Part shown: positions 6,379 to 14,089 of the stretch, one piece after another | How positions within the stretch are numbered: position 1 is the first letter of the stretch | How the letters are laid out: every line of letters starts with the position of its first letter | From: Acidobacteriota bacterium | GTDB lineage: Bacteria; Acidobacteriota; Terriglobia; Terriglobales; Acidobacteriaceae | Length of the DNA: 16,060 nucleotides | NCBI GenBank assembly: GCA_021802085.1 | Contig: JAKAAZ010000069.1 | Coordinates: 1 to 16,060, forward strand | Reading direction: 5' to 3' | Position numbers and translations under genes: made by a program | The notes under the pieces: model-generated | What the model saw: only the letters and a program-made list of their open reading frames with translations | What the model was told of the DNA's origin: nothing | Databases searched by the model: none

Positions 6379-6403
6379 CTGTATATCTTTATTCCCAGAT
6401 GAG
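6379..6403 (+). repeat. 25-bp direct repeat, right copy
   Basis: Second copy of the 5397-5421 sequence with two substitutions, 21 bp after the brnA stop. Its ATG at 6399 opens a 63-codon frame that overlaps the VOC gene in another frame; I do not consider that a gene. Confidence 0.75.
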
Positions 6404-6468
6404 CCTCACGACGGTGAGAGCGTGGGGGAATCCGCGCATCTTTTTTGCCTCTCCATCATCTGAAAGTT

Positions 6469-6987
6469 ATGCCCTCCATTCATCCACAGACCCGCATCGG
6501 TCACGTCCATCTCAAGGTCGCCGACCTGGATCGCGCGCTTGCCTTTTACCGCGACGTACTGGGATTTACGGTCACGCAGCGCATGGGTAATTCGGCCGCG
6601 TTTCTATCGGCAGGCGGATACCACCACCACATTGCCCTCAACACCTGGGAAAGCCTGCACGGCGCGGCCCCAGCGCATGGCACGACCGGTTTGTATCATC
6701 TGGCGATACTCTATCCCACTCGGGCAGAGCTAGCGGATGCGCTGCGGCGACTGCTCCGGGCAGGCATCCAGATGGAGGGTGCGGCGGACCATGGCGTGAG
6801 CCACGCGCTCTATCTCCGCGATCCGGACAACAATGGAGTCGAACTGTATTGGGACCTGCCCGCCGAGCAATGGCCGCGGACGCCAACCGGTGACTTGGCC
6901 ATGGTCACGCAGCCGCTGGATTTGCATGCGCTGTTGGCCGAGGCGGACGCGCCCGAGACGACCCTGGGCTCTGCTGACATGGCCTAA
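6469..6987 (+). CDS. VOC-superfamily protein (glyoxalase / extradiol dioxygenase-like)
   Basis: 172 residues from the ATG at 6469. The frame also allows a TTG at 6445, but the ATG directly precedes the conserved start of the fold. Two beta-alpha-beta-beta-beta modules are present: RIGHVHLKVADLDRALAFYR (9-28) with LGFTV, and GLYHLAI (74-80) with YLRDPDNNGVELYWD (115-129). Probable metal ligands are H12, H77 and E125. This pattern is close to the 'CatE' type (catechol 2,3-dioxygenase-like) proteins of the vicinal oxygen chelate superfamily. Substrate is unknown, and thiol transferase or isomerase activities are alternatives. No strong Shine-Dalgarno is seen (GAAAG at 7 nt). The C-terminal 25 residues are hydrophilic and probably disordered. 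It converges with the GH30 gene, with 24 bp between stops and no terminator. Confidence 0.85.
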   Translation: MPSIHPQTRIGHVHLKVADLDRALAFYRDVLGFTVTQRMGNSAAFLSAGGYHHHIALNTWESLHGAAPAHGTTGLYHLAILYPTRAELADALRRLLRAGIQMEGAADHGVSHALYLRDPDNNGVELYWDLPAEQWPRTPTGDLAMVTQPLDLHALLAEADAPETTLGSADMA

Positions 6988-7011
6988 GCCGCACGTCGAA
7001 GCCACCTCGCC

Positions 7012-8427
7012 TTATTGCGATTGCCAGATGTATGTTCCTACCGAACCAGCCAGCAACGTCCCCATGACCGTGTTGCCGCGATAACGAATATTGAATGTCT
7101 GCACCGAAGTTCCAGTATTGGCGATGACCAGTACCATGTTCCCATCTGGAACAAGGAAAGCCACATTCGCCAGTTGTTCCAAATCGTTCGATCCAATCCG
7201 CACGGAGCCGGGCCGCACAAATTTCGAAAACTGCGCAATCGTGTAATAGGCGAGATTGAAGGTCGCTTTGTTGCCATCGAGAGTGATCGCTCCCTGGCAC
7301 TGCGTACATCCCCCGTTCGTGTGCGGCCCGTCATTGGGATCGGCGGCAAGGTTCCAAAGCAGAACATTTCGGCTCCAGTTGCGAGTGGCGCCGATCACCA
7401 CCCGGCTGACCGGCTCCGCGATGTCCATGGTGGTTGCGCCAGGCTTTTCTGTGACCCACTGCTCGGTGAGGTAGAGGTCCTTGTTCGGGTAGGCATCATG
7501 CACCGTCGTCAGCGTTCCGACCTCGCCGCCATATAAATGAAACGCGGTTCCCGCGACATCCTTGTAGGCGCGGGGATCTTTCAAGATCGACAGTGGATAC
7601 GATGGAACGTCGGAGTTATGGTCGTACATAAGAATGTTTGTCTTGATCCCAGCTTTTTGCAATGCCGGCGCAAGATACTGGACGATGAATGTGTCCTGCT
7701 GTGAAGCGAGCATCACCATGCTGGGATTGTTCTTGGGGTTCAAAGGCTCGTTCTGCACGGTGATGGCGTGGATCGGTATGCCTGCCGCTTTCATCCCCTG
7801 GATATACTTCACAAAATAGTTCGCGTACGGTTTGAAATACTTCGGCTTGAGACTGCCTCCCTGGGAACTATCGTTGGTCTTCATCCATGCCGGCGCCGAC
7901 CAGGGAGAAGCAACGATCTGAATCTTGGGATTGATCGTCAATATTTCCAGCAGCACGGGAATCAAGGTGTCCTCGACCGGGGCAAGGGTGAATTTGGTTA
8001 GGTGTGCATCCGTTTTTCCTTCCGGCAGATCGTCGAAGGAGTACACGCGATCATCCATGTCGGAAGACCCGATGCTGACTCTCAAATAACTGACGCCGAT
8101 GTCGTTGCCTTCCGTCGAAAACAAATCCTTCAGAACCGCGCGTCTCCGTGCCGGGTCCATACGCATTAGAAGCTGGGCGCTCCCGCCCGTCAGGGCAAAA
8201 CCGAAGCCGTCCATGGTTTGGAAATATCGCTGGGCATTCACGTCGATCGTCGGAAACTGGTTGTTCGGCGTGGAGAAATGCAGAGGGGTGGCTTGGCGAG
8301 CGAACAATGCGGATTTATCCGGGTTCGTCAACCAGAGTTGAACATCGCTCCGAGACTGGCCCCTGGCTACCTGCGACAGCATCCAACAGCATGCCATCGG
8401 CAACAGAAATGCGACGCGGAACCTCAT
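7012..8427 (-). CDS. secreted GH30 family glycoside hydrolase
   Basis: 471 residues with a signal peptide (MRFRVAFLLPMACCWMLSQV, cleavage near residue 23 after ARG). The (beta/alpha)8 catalytic domain follows: TMDGFGFALTGGSA (71-84), YLRVSIGSSDM (114-124), ASPWSAPAWMKTN (173-185), acid/base E227 in ITVQNEPLNP, FHLYGG (296-301) and nucleophile E322 in DLYLTEQWVTE. The C-terminal beta domain (about 395-471) is the usual side sandwich of GH30. Family members are retaining beta-glucosidases, beta-1,6-glucanases, xylanases or glucosylceramidases. The short domain structure and the TEQW nucleophile region look like the glucanase/glucosidase side, but the substrate is not fixed by the sequence. It acts outside the cytoplasm. 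It is divergent from another secreted protein, so the two may share control. Confidence 0.92.
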   Translation of the reverse strand: MRFRVAFLLPMACCWMLSQVARGQSRSDVQLWLTNPDKSALFARQATPLHFSTPNNQFPTIDVNAQRYFQTMDGFGFALTGGSAQLLMRMDPARRRAVLKDLFSTEGNDIGVSYLRVSIGSSDMDDRVYSFDDLPEGKTDAHLTKFTLAPVEDTLIPVLLEILTINPKIQIVASPWSAPAWMKTNDSSQGGSLKPKYFKPYANYFVKYIQGMKAAGIPIHAITVQNEPLNPKNNPSMVMLASQQDTFIVQYLAPALQKAGIKTNILMYDHNSDVPSYPLSILKDPRAYKDVAGTAFHLYGGEVGTLTTVHDAYPNKDLYLTEQWVTEKPGATTMDIAEPVSRVVIGATRNWSRNVLLWNLAADPNDGPHTNGGCTQCQGAITLDGNKATFNLAYYTIAQFSKFVRPGSVRIGSNDLEQLANVAFLVPDGNMVLVIANTGTSVQTFNIRYRGNTVMGTLLAGSVGTYIWQSQ

Positions 8428-8554
8428 TCGATCCCCTCAGACAAACTCACGTGCGGATAGCGGCTTCACTATATTCCCTTCGCTGCAGGATACTCTGGGA
8501 TTCTCAGATGGGTCACGAACAGCGCAGGTGCATCTGGGGCCGCCATGCGAACAT

Positions 8555-8570
8555 CCTACATTTCTGTAGG
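8555..8570 (+). promoter_or_regulatory. hairpin over the ribosome binding site of the 8580 gene
   Basis: CCTACA-TTTC-TGTAGG is a perfect 6-bp stem with a 4-nt loop. The only Shine-Dalgarno-like bases (TAGG) lie in its 3' arm, 9 nt before the ATG at 8580, so the fold would hide them. A weak RBS alone is another reading. Confidence 0.35.
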
Positions 8571-8579
8571 CTCGACTCC

Positions 8580-9419
8580 ATGCGCACCGCCCTTCTGTTG
8601 GTCTCCATCGCCGCCGGGATTTTGTCTGTACCGCATGCAAACGCTCGCAACCATTCGGCGGCATCCGGCGCGACGACTCTGGCGGATGGATCGATGCCGA
8701 CGGCAACACCTGTCCACGAAAACACGATTGCGGTTGCCAATGCAGACGACTCCCTGAAGCACTGGAGCACATGCGCCCAACCGGAATGTTATCCGGGCGG
8801 GAAGGGCGTTCCAGTTTCGACCAGCCAGACGATCGACAACGCCAGCCCGTCGGTCGATGGCGCATCGATGCGACTGACGGAGACGGCCAATTCGACAACT
8901 TCCTACACGAACGTTCTGTGGCCGTACAAGATGAAGGGCTGCGATGCTTGCACGCACATGCGCACGAATTTCTGGGCATATCCGGTCAGTTCCTCCCACG
9001 TGGCCTCGCTCGAATACGATGCGTTCCTGTTCGACGCAGCGCATCAACTGAACATCATGTGGGGGGTGCAGTGGAACCAACGCGCTGGCAAATGGCAGAT
9101 ATGGAACCAGGGCACCAGCCAATGGGTGGATACTATGGTGACAACCGGGCCCAGGTTCGGAGTCTGGAATCATCTCCAGTTTTCCGACCATCGCGTGATT
9201 GGCGACACCAGTTGCGGCGGGACGGAATGCTTGTACTACGACACGCTGATGCTGAATGGAACAACCTACGCGTTGAACCTGACCGAGCCTGCGGGACCGC
9301 TCCATCACGGCTGGGGCTCAGTGAGTGGATTCCAGTTCCAATTGGATGCGACTCCCGTGGCCAGCGGCTCAGCCACGTTAAGCGAATACATCGATGAAGC
9401 CGACATGTGGGCAAATTAA
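8580..9419 (+). CDS. secreted Cys-rich protein, probable lectin-like beta-sandwich
   Basis: 279 residues from the ATG at 8580. The signal peptide is MRTALLLVSIAAGILSVPHA with a likely cut after ANA (22). The frame is open back to 8148, but that part is antisense to the GH30 gene and cannot precede a signal peptide. Six cysteines form three close pairs (C65/C70, C121/C124, C212/C217), consistent with disulfides outside the cytoplasm. The body is rich in aromatic residues and short strands: VLWPYKMKG, LNIMWGVQWNQ, WQIWNQG, WNHLQFSDHRV, LYYDTLMLNGTTYALN. This suggests a concanavalin A-like sandwich, as in many soil-bacterium secreted proteins of unknown role. I see no catalytic motif. It is divergently transcribed from the GH30 enzyme (152 bp between starts), suggesting a joint role in glycan binding or degradation. 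Function is inference. Confidence 0.75.
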   Translation: MRTALLLVSIAAGILSVPHANARNHSAASGATTLADGSMPTATPVHENTIAVANADDSLKHWSTCAQPECYPGGKGVPVSTSQTIDNASPSVDGASMRLTETANSTTSYTNVLWPYKMKGCDACTHMRTNFWAYPVSSSHVASLEYDAFLFDAAHQLNIMWGVQWNQRAGKWQIWNQGTSQWVDTMVTTGPRFGVWNHLQFSDHRVIGDTSCGGTECLYYDTLMLNGTTYALNLTEPAGPLHHGWGSVSGFQFQLDATPVASGSATLSEYIDEADMWAN

Positions 9420-9495
9420 GTTCACTCCTTCGCCGACAATACAGTTCGTCGCATGGACTCCCGCAGTAGACGCATAGAGCTGTGCTAGCGGTGCA

Positions 9496-9927
9496 CTACA
9501 GCCGCGCAATTGTCTGAGAATCGAACATGCCTCCGAAAAACTTCTTCAACGCTTCGAGAAAAATTTCTTTTTCCTGGGTGGCATGCGCAAACAGGGTCAT
9601 CGAAGATTGGAATTTCAGGTTATCGGGATAGCCCAGAATCTCATCGATCGACTTGCCCTCAATGTTTGTCACCAGCCGGGTGCATTCTCGCAGCCTCACT
9701 CCCAGAACAGGATGCAGCAAATATGCCATTGCTTCCTCGCGAGAAGAGATGGCAAAGGTTTGCGCCATCGCGCTGGAACCGAGGCCCCGAATCTGCGGAA
9801 AGATGAACCACATCCAGTGGCTGGTTTTTCTGCCGCCGCGCAGCTCCGCGCATACTTGCGGATACACCGGCGCCTGCGCATCGACAAACCGTTCGAGACG
9901 GTAGGGGTCGTTCATGGCAACGTTCAT
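9496..9927 (-). CDS. DUF1810 family protein
   Basis: 143 residues from the ATG at 9927, preceded by GGAAGG at 5 nt. The frame is open to 9960, and an ATG at 9915 (MNDPYRLERFVDAQ) is the other reasonable start. The whole conserved domain is present: DPYRLERFVDAQAPVYPQVC, SHWMWFIFPQIRGLG, EEAMAYLLHPVLGVRLREC and SIDEILGYPDNLKFQSSMTL. The family is widespread, small and cytoplasmic, and its biochemical role is not established; some databases carry an old 'calpastatin' label with no support. It is convergent with the secreted protein (76 bp between stops) and divergent from purD. The 76-bp gap holds only a weak GCTGT...ACAGC hairpin. Confidence 0.88.
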   Translation of the reverse strand: MNVAMNDPYRLERFVDAQAPVYPQVCAELRGGRKTSHWMWFIFPQIRGLGSSAMAQTFAISSREEAMAYLLHPVLGVRLRECTRLVTNIEGKSIDEILGYPDNLKFQSSMTLFAHATQEKEIFLEALKKFFGGMFDSQTIARL

Positions 9928-10011
9928 CGCAACCTTCCAGCGTGAATCCGAGCGGCGCACACCGCGTCCCGGACTGATACCCTGTTTTTATACCAAGGAG
10001 TCACTATACGC

Positions 10012-11301
10012 ATGAAGGTTCTTGTCATCGGCGGCGGCGGCCGCGAACACGCGCTGGTCTGGGCCATCGCCCGGTCACCTCGCGTGCAGGAAGTGGTCTG
10101 TGCGCCGGGAAATGGCGGCATCGCGGCGCTGGCCCGCTGCGTACCAGTCAATCAGAAAGACCTCGACGACCTGGTGAGAGTGGCCGCCGCAGAGCAGCCG
10201 GACCTGACCATCGTCGGCCCGGAAGTTCCATTGAGCCTCGGCCTGGTCGATGAACTGACACGTCGAGGCATGCGCGTCTTTGGTCCAACCCAGCGCGCAG
10301 CAATGCTCGAAACCAGCAAAGTCTTCGCCAAGGAATTTATGCAGCGCCATCATCTGCCCACTGCGGGATATGCCATCTGCCAATCCGCCCAGGAACTGCC
10401 GGGTGCGCTGGCGCATTTCCACGCACCGATTGTAGTGAAGGCCGACGGTCTGGCGGCAGGCAAAGGCGTGGTCATCTGCGAGTCGAAACAGAAAGCTGAA
10501 AAAGTCGCGAAACAAATGCTTACCGGCGAATTGCTGGGCGAAGCCCAGCATCGGGTGATACTCGAGGAATTTCTTGCAGGTGAAGAAATATCGTGGCTTG
10601 TGCTTGCAGACGGAACGCACGTGCTGCCCCTTGTTGCCGCCCAGGATCATAAGCGCATCGGCGAAGGAGACACTGGCCTGAATACCGGCGGCATGGGCGC
10701 GTACTCCACAGACACGTTGCTGGCGCCGGAGATGCGCGACTGGCTGGTGCACCACATTGCGCAGCCGGCGATCGACGGCATGGCAGCCGAAGGAACACCG
10801 TTTCTCGGCGTCCTTTATTGCGGTCTGATGATGACAGCGCGCGGCCCCATGCTGCTGGAATTCAACACGCGATTTGGCGATCCGGAAACGGAAGCGATTC
10901 TGCCACGGCTGCAGGACGGCGCATTGCTGGAAGCAATGGAAGCGGCTGTCGACGGCCGGCTGGATCAGGTGGGGTTGCTGTGGCGCAGCGAACCCGCCGT
11001 CACGGTCATCGCCGCATCCAGGGGCTATCCGGGAAGCGTCCAAACCGGGCATGAAATCACGGGACTCGATCTAGCCGCGCAAGAAACAGGCGTCACCATC
11101 TTCCACGCCGGCACCGCGCTGAGCGACGATAAAGTTGTCACCTCCGGCGGTCGTGTCCTGGCCGTGACAGCCGTCGCCGAAACTCTACAGTCGGCCTGCG
11201 ATCATGCCTATACGGCCTTGGGGAAAATTCATTTTGACGGGATGTACTATCGGCGGGATATCGCCCATCGCGCGTTGAAGAAAGGCAAGGAAAAGGAATG
11301 A
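10012..11301 (+). CDS. purD: phosphoribosylamine-glycine ligase (GARS)
   Basis: 429 residues, full family length. Second step of de novo purine synthesis: joins glycine to 5-phosphoribosylamine using ATP. The N-terminal fold begins VLVIGGGGREHALVWAI. The ATP-grasp part shows KADGLAAGKGVVI, EEFLAGEEISWLVLADG, AQDHKRIGEGDTGLNTGGMG and, near its end, LEFNTRFGDPETEAILPRL, which holds the Mg-binding Glu/Asn. The C-terminal domain follows with FHAGTA and a GGRVLAVTA strand. The ATG has AAGGAG 11 nt upstream, a rather long spacing. It is followed by a DinB-like gene whose start overlaps its stop. No other pur gene is in the window, so purD is not in a classical pur operon here. Confidence 0.97.
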   Translation: MKVLVIGGGGREHALVWAIARSPRVQEVVCAPGNGGIAALARCVPVNQKDLDDLVRVAAAEQPDLTIVGPEVPLSLGLVDELTRRGMRVFGPTQRAAMLETSKVFAKEFMQRHHLPTAGYAICQSAQELPGALAHFHAPIVVKADGLAAGKGVVICESKQKAEKVAKQMLTGELLGEAQHRVILEEFLAGEEISWLVLADGTHVLPLVAAQDHKRIGEGDTGLNTGGMGAYSTDTLLAPEMRDWLVHHIAQPAIDGMAAEGTPFLGVLYCGLMMTARGPMLLEFNTRFGDPETEAILPRLQDGALLEAMEAAVDGRLDQVGLLWRSEPAVTVIAASRGYPGSVQTGHEITGLDLAAQETGVTIFHAGTALSDDKVVTSGGRVLAVTAVAETLQSACDHAYTALGKIHFDGMYYRRDIAHRALKKGKEKE

Positions 11302-11795
11302 TGGCGGCAGCGATCACGCTGGAAGAGCTACTCGCCGATAACGAAGCCGGCACTCGCACTTGGCAGGCATGGTTCGCCGCCAACCCGGCCGCGCTGGAAC
11401 TACCCTGCGCGATTTACAACAGCGGCACCGTCCGCGGGCTGCTCAAACATATCTTCGCGGTGGAGTTGCGTCACTCGCAACGGCTCAACGGCGAAGAAGT
11501 CGTCGCGTACGACGCCATTCCCGCCGGTTCGCTGGGCGATTTATTCGCCGTCCACAGCCAGGCGATGCAAAATCTGCGCAGATTTCTGTCCAACGCGAAC
11601 GACGCCGCGCTGCGGGAAGTCATCGCGCTGCAAACAGTGTCTGCTGGAACTGTGCATGCCTCTCGGCGCAAGCTGTTCGCGCATATTCTCCTGCACTCCA
11701 TGCGCCACTGGGCTCAACTGAGCACCCAATTGCGCGAGGCTGGCTACAAAACCGATTGGCCGAAGGATTTTCTTTTTTCTGAGGCGATAGCCTAG
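11298..11795 (+). CDS. DinB-like four-helix protein
   Basis: 165 residues. The start overlaps the purD stop (ATGA), and an ATG at 11301 is equally possible; AAGG at 11287-11290 serves either. The DinB/YfiT metal triad is visible: H51 in GLLKHIFAVELRHSQ, with H133 and H137 in ILLHSMRHWAQL. Helix-rich, with no signal peptide. Many proteins of this superfamily are metal-dependent thiol-S-transferases (bacillithiol or mycothiol type), but most are uncharacterised. Overlap with purD implies translational coupling; a functional tie to purine synthesis is not evident. The 106 bp after its stop contain no clear terminator. Confidence 0.85.
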   Translation: MMAAAITLEELLADNEAGTRTWQAWFAANPAALELPCAIYNSGTVRGLLKHIFAVELRHSQRLNGEEVVAYDAIPAGSLGDLFAVHSQAMQNLRRFLSNANDAALREVIALQTVSAGTVHASRRKLFAHILLHSMRHWAQLSTQLREAGYKTDWPKDFLFSEAIA

Positions 11796-11901
11796 TCGCC
11801 GGTCACTAAGAATTCCCCACTACGAGGCCCCTGGGGTCGAACGCTGCCGAGAACTTCAAACGTGCGCAACGCTATTTCGAGAAAGCGAGTAGATTGAAGT
11901 C

Positions 11902-12114
11902 ATGATCGAACGTAAGGTCACACTTCCTGAAATCATGCTTCTTGCCGGAACCCGCGTCGCGCTCGGTTTTGGGCTCGGACTTTTGTTCTCTCCGAAATTT
12001 GACGACGATCAACGGAAATCCGCCGGGTGGACCTTGGTGTTTGTTGGGGCCCTTACCACCATTCCGCTTGTGATGGAAATGATCGTGAAAAAGGGCGCGG
12101 ACGAGCCGGTTTGA
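11902..12114 (+). CDS. small two-helix membrane protein
   Basis: 70 residues. Two hydrophobic segments lie at about 10-30 (IMLLAGTRVALGFGLGLLFS) and 42-61 (WTLVFVGALTTIPLVMEMIV), joined by an acidic/basic loop SPKFDDDQRKS and ending in KKGADEPV. The first helix contains a GxGxG-like run (GFGLG), suited to helix packing. The ribosome binding site is weak (TTGAAG). I do not recognise a named family. The stop lies 1 nt from the stop of the convergent GNAT gene with no terminator between, so the two messages probably overlap. Confidence 0.6.
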   Translation: MIERKVTLPEIMLLAGTRVALGFGLGLLFSPKFDDDQRKSAGWTLVFVGALTTIPLVMEMIVKKGADEPV

Positions 12115-12115
12115 A

Positions 12116-12574
12116 TCAGACATCCATGCTGAAATGATGGGCGTTGATAACCATGCCATGTTTCAAGTAAAACCGGTGCGCGTCAAATCGCTGGTGTCCT
12201 GAATCCAGATGCAATTGTTCACAGCCCTGCCGACGAGCTTCGTCCACCAGCCAGCCGAATATCAGGCCCGCATGGCCGTTCGCGCGGTGCGAAGGCAGCG
12301 TCACCAGATCGTCGACGTAAAGAAACCGCGCCTTCGAAAGCTGATGCAGCACGCGAAATCCAGCGGCGGCAACCGCGTCGTGAACTCCCGGAAGAAAGGC
12401 AGCCACCACGCGATAACCTTCCGGCCTCTGCGTGTGGTTGACCCATTCAGTGAAGCTCTCGGCAGAGGCCATCACTGGACGCCCCTCCCGCAGTGCGCAG
12501 AACGCAGCGTAGGTGCGGGCTGTCTCCTCCGCGCCCACTTCTTTCACGTGTGCGGTTTGCGACAGCTCAACCAT
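12116..12574 (-). CDS. GNAT family N-acetyltransferase
   Basis: 152 residues from the ATG at 12574, which follows GAGGAA at 6 nt. The frame is open to 12598, but that start lies deeper in gatB without an RBS. Motif A of the GNAT fold is RFLYVDDLVTLPSHRANGHA, with the acetyl-CoA loop HRANGHAG and then a helix (LIFGWLVDEARRQG). Motif B is CEQLHLDSG-HQRFDAHRFYLKHGM. Transfers an acetyl group from acetyl-CoA to an unknown amine. The first codons overlap the end of gatB by 8 bp in another frame, so expression is coupled to tRNA amidation; the link may be only positional. Confidence 0.88.
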   Translation of the reverse strand: MVELSQTAHVKEVGAEETARTYAAFCALREGRPVMASAESFTEWVNHTQRPEGYRVVAAFLPGVHDAVAAAGFRVLHQLSKARFLYVDDLVTLPSHRANGHAGLIFGWLVDEARRQGCEQLHLDSGHQRFDAHRFYLKHGMVINAHHFSMDV

Positions 12575-14042
12575 CCAGTTTCCTCGTGACCAGCTCATTT
12601 AGCAGCGCGGGATTCGCCTGCCCCCTGGAGAGCTTCATCGCCTGGCCGACGAAAAATGCCGCCACCGTCTTTTTGCCGCCGCGATATTGCTCGACCTGCT
12701 TCGGGTTGGCGGCGATCACTTCGTCGATCATTTTTTCGAGCGCAGACGAATCGCTGATCTGCTGCGGCTTCTCGCGTTCGTAGACCACGGAAAAGTCTTC
12801 GCCGGTCTCAAAGCATCGGTCGAACAGCTGCTTCAGCATCTTGCTGGACAGCGCGCCGCTTTCGGCCAGGTCGGCAGCTTGCGCAATTCCCTGCATCGAG
12901 ATGGGCGACTGGGCGAGTTCCAAGCCGGCTGCCTTCAGACGTCCAACCAACTCGCCCTGCACCAGGTTCGCCACGCGCTTCGGGCTTTTCGCAGCCTTGG
13001 CCGCCTGCTCAAACTGGTCGGCAAACTCTCGGCTGCCGGTCAGCACCTGCGCGTCCTGCGCGGTAATTTCGTATTCAGCAATCATGCGCTGGCGGCGCGC
13101 CTCGGGCAGCTCCGGCATGGTTGCGCGAATCTCCTCCTGCCAGGCTTGGTTGACCACCAAGGGCGGCAGGTCAGGGTCTGGAAAATAGCGGTAGTCATGG
13201 GCCTGCTCCTTGGAACGCATGGAGTAGGTGCGGCCTTCCCCGGCGTTGTAGAGACGCGACTCCTGCACCACGCGGCCGCCAGCCTCAATCACTTCAATCT
13301 GCCGCTCGATTTCATATTCCAGCGCGGCGCGCACGAAGCGAAAGCTGTTTACATTTTTTACTTCCGCCTTGGCGCCGAACTTTTCCGCGCCCTTCAGCCG
13401 CACACTCACGTTGGCATCGCAACGCAGCGAGCCTTCTTCCATATTGCAATCGCTGACAGCCGTGTACAGCAGTATCTCCTTGATGCGCGTCAGATATTCG
13501 TATGCCTCGTCGGCGGAACGGATGTCGGGCTCGCTGACGATCTCCACCAGCGGCGTGCCGCAGCGGTTCAGATCGATGTAGGTCCGCTCGCGTGAGTCCC
13601 GGAACCCCTCATGCATGCTCTTGCCGGCGTCCTCTTCCATATGCAGCCGCGTGATGCCGATACGCTTCGTGCCTGTGGGCGCGGGTACATCGATCCAGCC
13701 ATGCTCCCCCAGCGGCTTGTCGAACTGCGAAATCTGATAGCCCTTGGGCAGATCGGGATAGAAATAATTCTTGCGGGCAAAGATGGAAGTTTCATTGATC
13801 CGGCAATGCAGCGCCATGGCCGCCAGTGTCGCGAATTCCACCGCGCGCCGATTCAGGACGGGCAGCGCCCCGGGAAGCCCAAGGCAGACCGGGCACACCT
13901 GCGTGTTGGGCGCGGAGCCGAAGCGCGCGGAGCAGCCGCAAAATGCCTTGGTTTCCGTCAGCAGCTGGACATGAACTTCCAGTCCAATGACTGGCTCGTA
14001 CTTCGCAAGAACTTCAGGAGAGAGCGTTGTTGTGGATGACAT
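12567..14042 (-). CDS. gatB: Asp/Glu-tRNA(Asn/Gln) amidotransferase subunit B
   Basis: 491 residues, full length. GatB binds mischarged Glu-tRNA(Gln) or Asp-tRNA(Asn), phosphorylates the amino acid with ATP, and takes ammonia from GatA. Family marks are YEPVIGLEVHVQLLTETKAF near the start, zinc cysteines in FCGCSARF and CPVCLGLPG, ARKNYFYPDLPKGYQISQ, NRCGTPLVEIVSEPD and KNVNSFRFVRAALEYEIERQ. The C-terminal helical domain (YqeY-like tail) ends in NPALLNELVTRKLDG. The start ATG at 14042 is preceded by GAAGCC, a weak Shine-Dalgarno. gatA and gatC are not in the window. The GNAT gene overlaps its 3' end. Presence of GatB implies an indirect route for Gln- and/or Asn-tRNA. Confidence 0.97.
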   Translation of the reverse strand: MSSTTTLSPEVLAKYEPVIGLEVHVQLLTETKAFCGCSARFGSAPNTQVCPVCLGLPGALPVLNRRAVEFATLAAMALHCRINETSIFARKNYFYPDLPKGYQISQFDKPLGEHGWIDVPAPTGTKRIGITRLHMEEDAGKSMHEGFRDSRERTYIDLNRCGTPLVEIVSEPDIRSADEAYEYLTRIKEILLYTAVSDCNMEEGSLRCDANVSVRLKGAEKFGAKAEVKNVNSFRFVRAALEYEIERQIEVIEAGGRVVQESRLYNAGEGRTYSMRSKEQAHDYRYFPDPDLPPLVVNQAWQEEIRATMPELPEARRQRMIAEYEITAQDAQVLTGSREFADQFEQAAKAAKSPKRVANLVQGELVGRLKAAGLELAQSPISMQGIAQAADLAESGALSSKMLKQLFDRCFETGEDFSVVYEREKPQQISDSSALEKMIDEVIAANPKQVEQYRGGKKTVAAFFVGQAMKLSRGQANPALLNELVTRKLDG

Positions 14043-14089
14043 GCTGGCTTCAATATTAGCAGTGGGACGGGAATGCGGAGTTGAGCGTA

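Noticed and set aside
8148..8579. Upstream extension of the secreted protein frame (to 8148)
   Set aside because: It is antisense to the GH30 gene and would bury the signal peptide in the middle of the protein.
9479..9502. Possible terminator between the secreted protein and DUF1810 genes
   Set aside because: Only five outer pairs (GCTGT/ACAGC) form, with no good inner stem and no T run.
10075..11052. 325-codon frame antisense to purD
   Set aside because: Mirror of purD; no domain, Cys/His/Gln-rich shadow composition.
12687..13595. 302-codon frame antisense to gatB
   Set aside because: Mirror of gatB with no recognisable motif or RBS.
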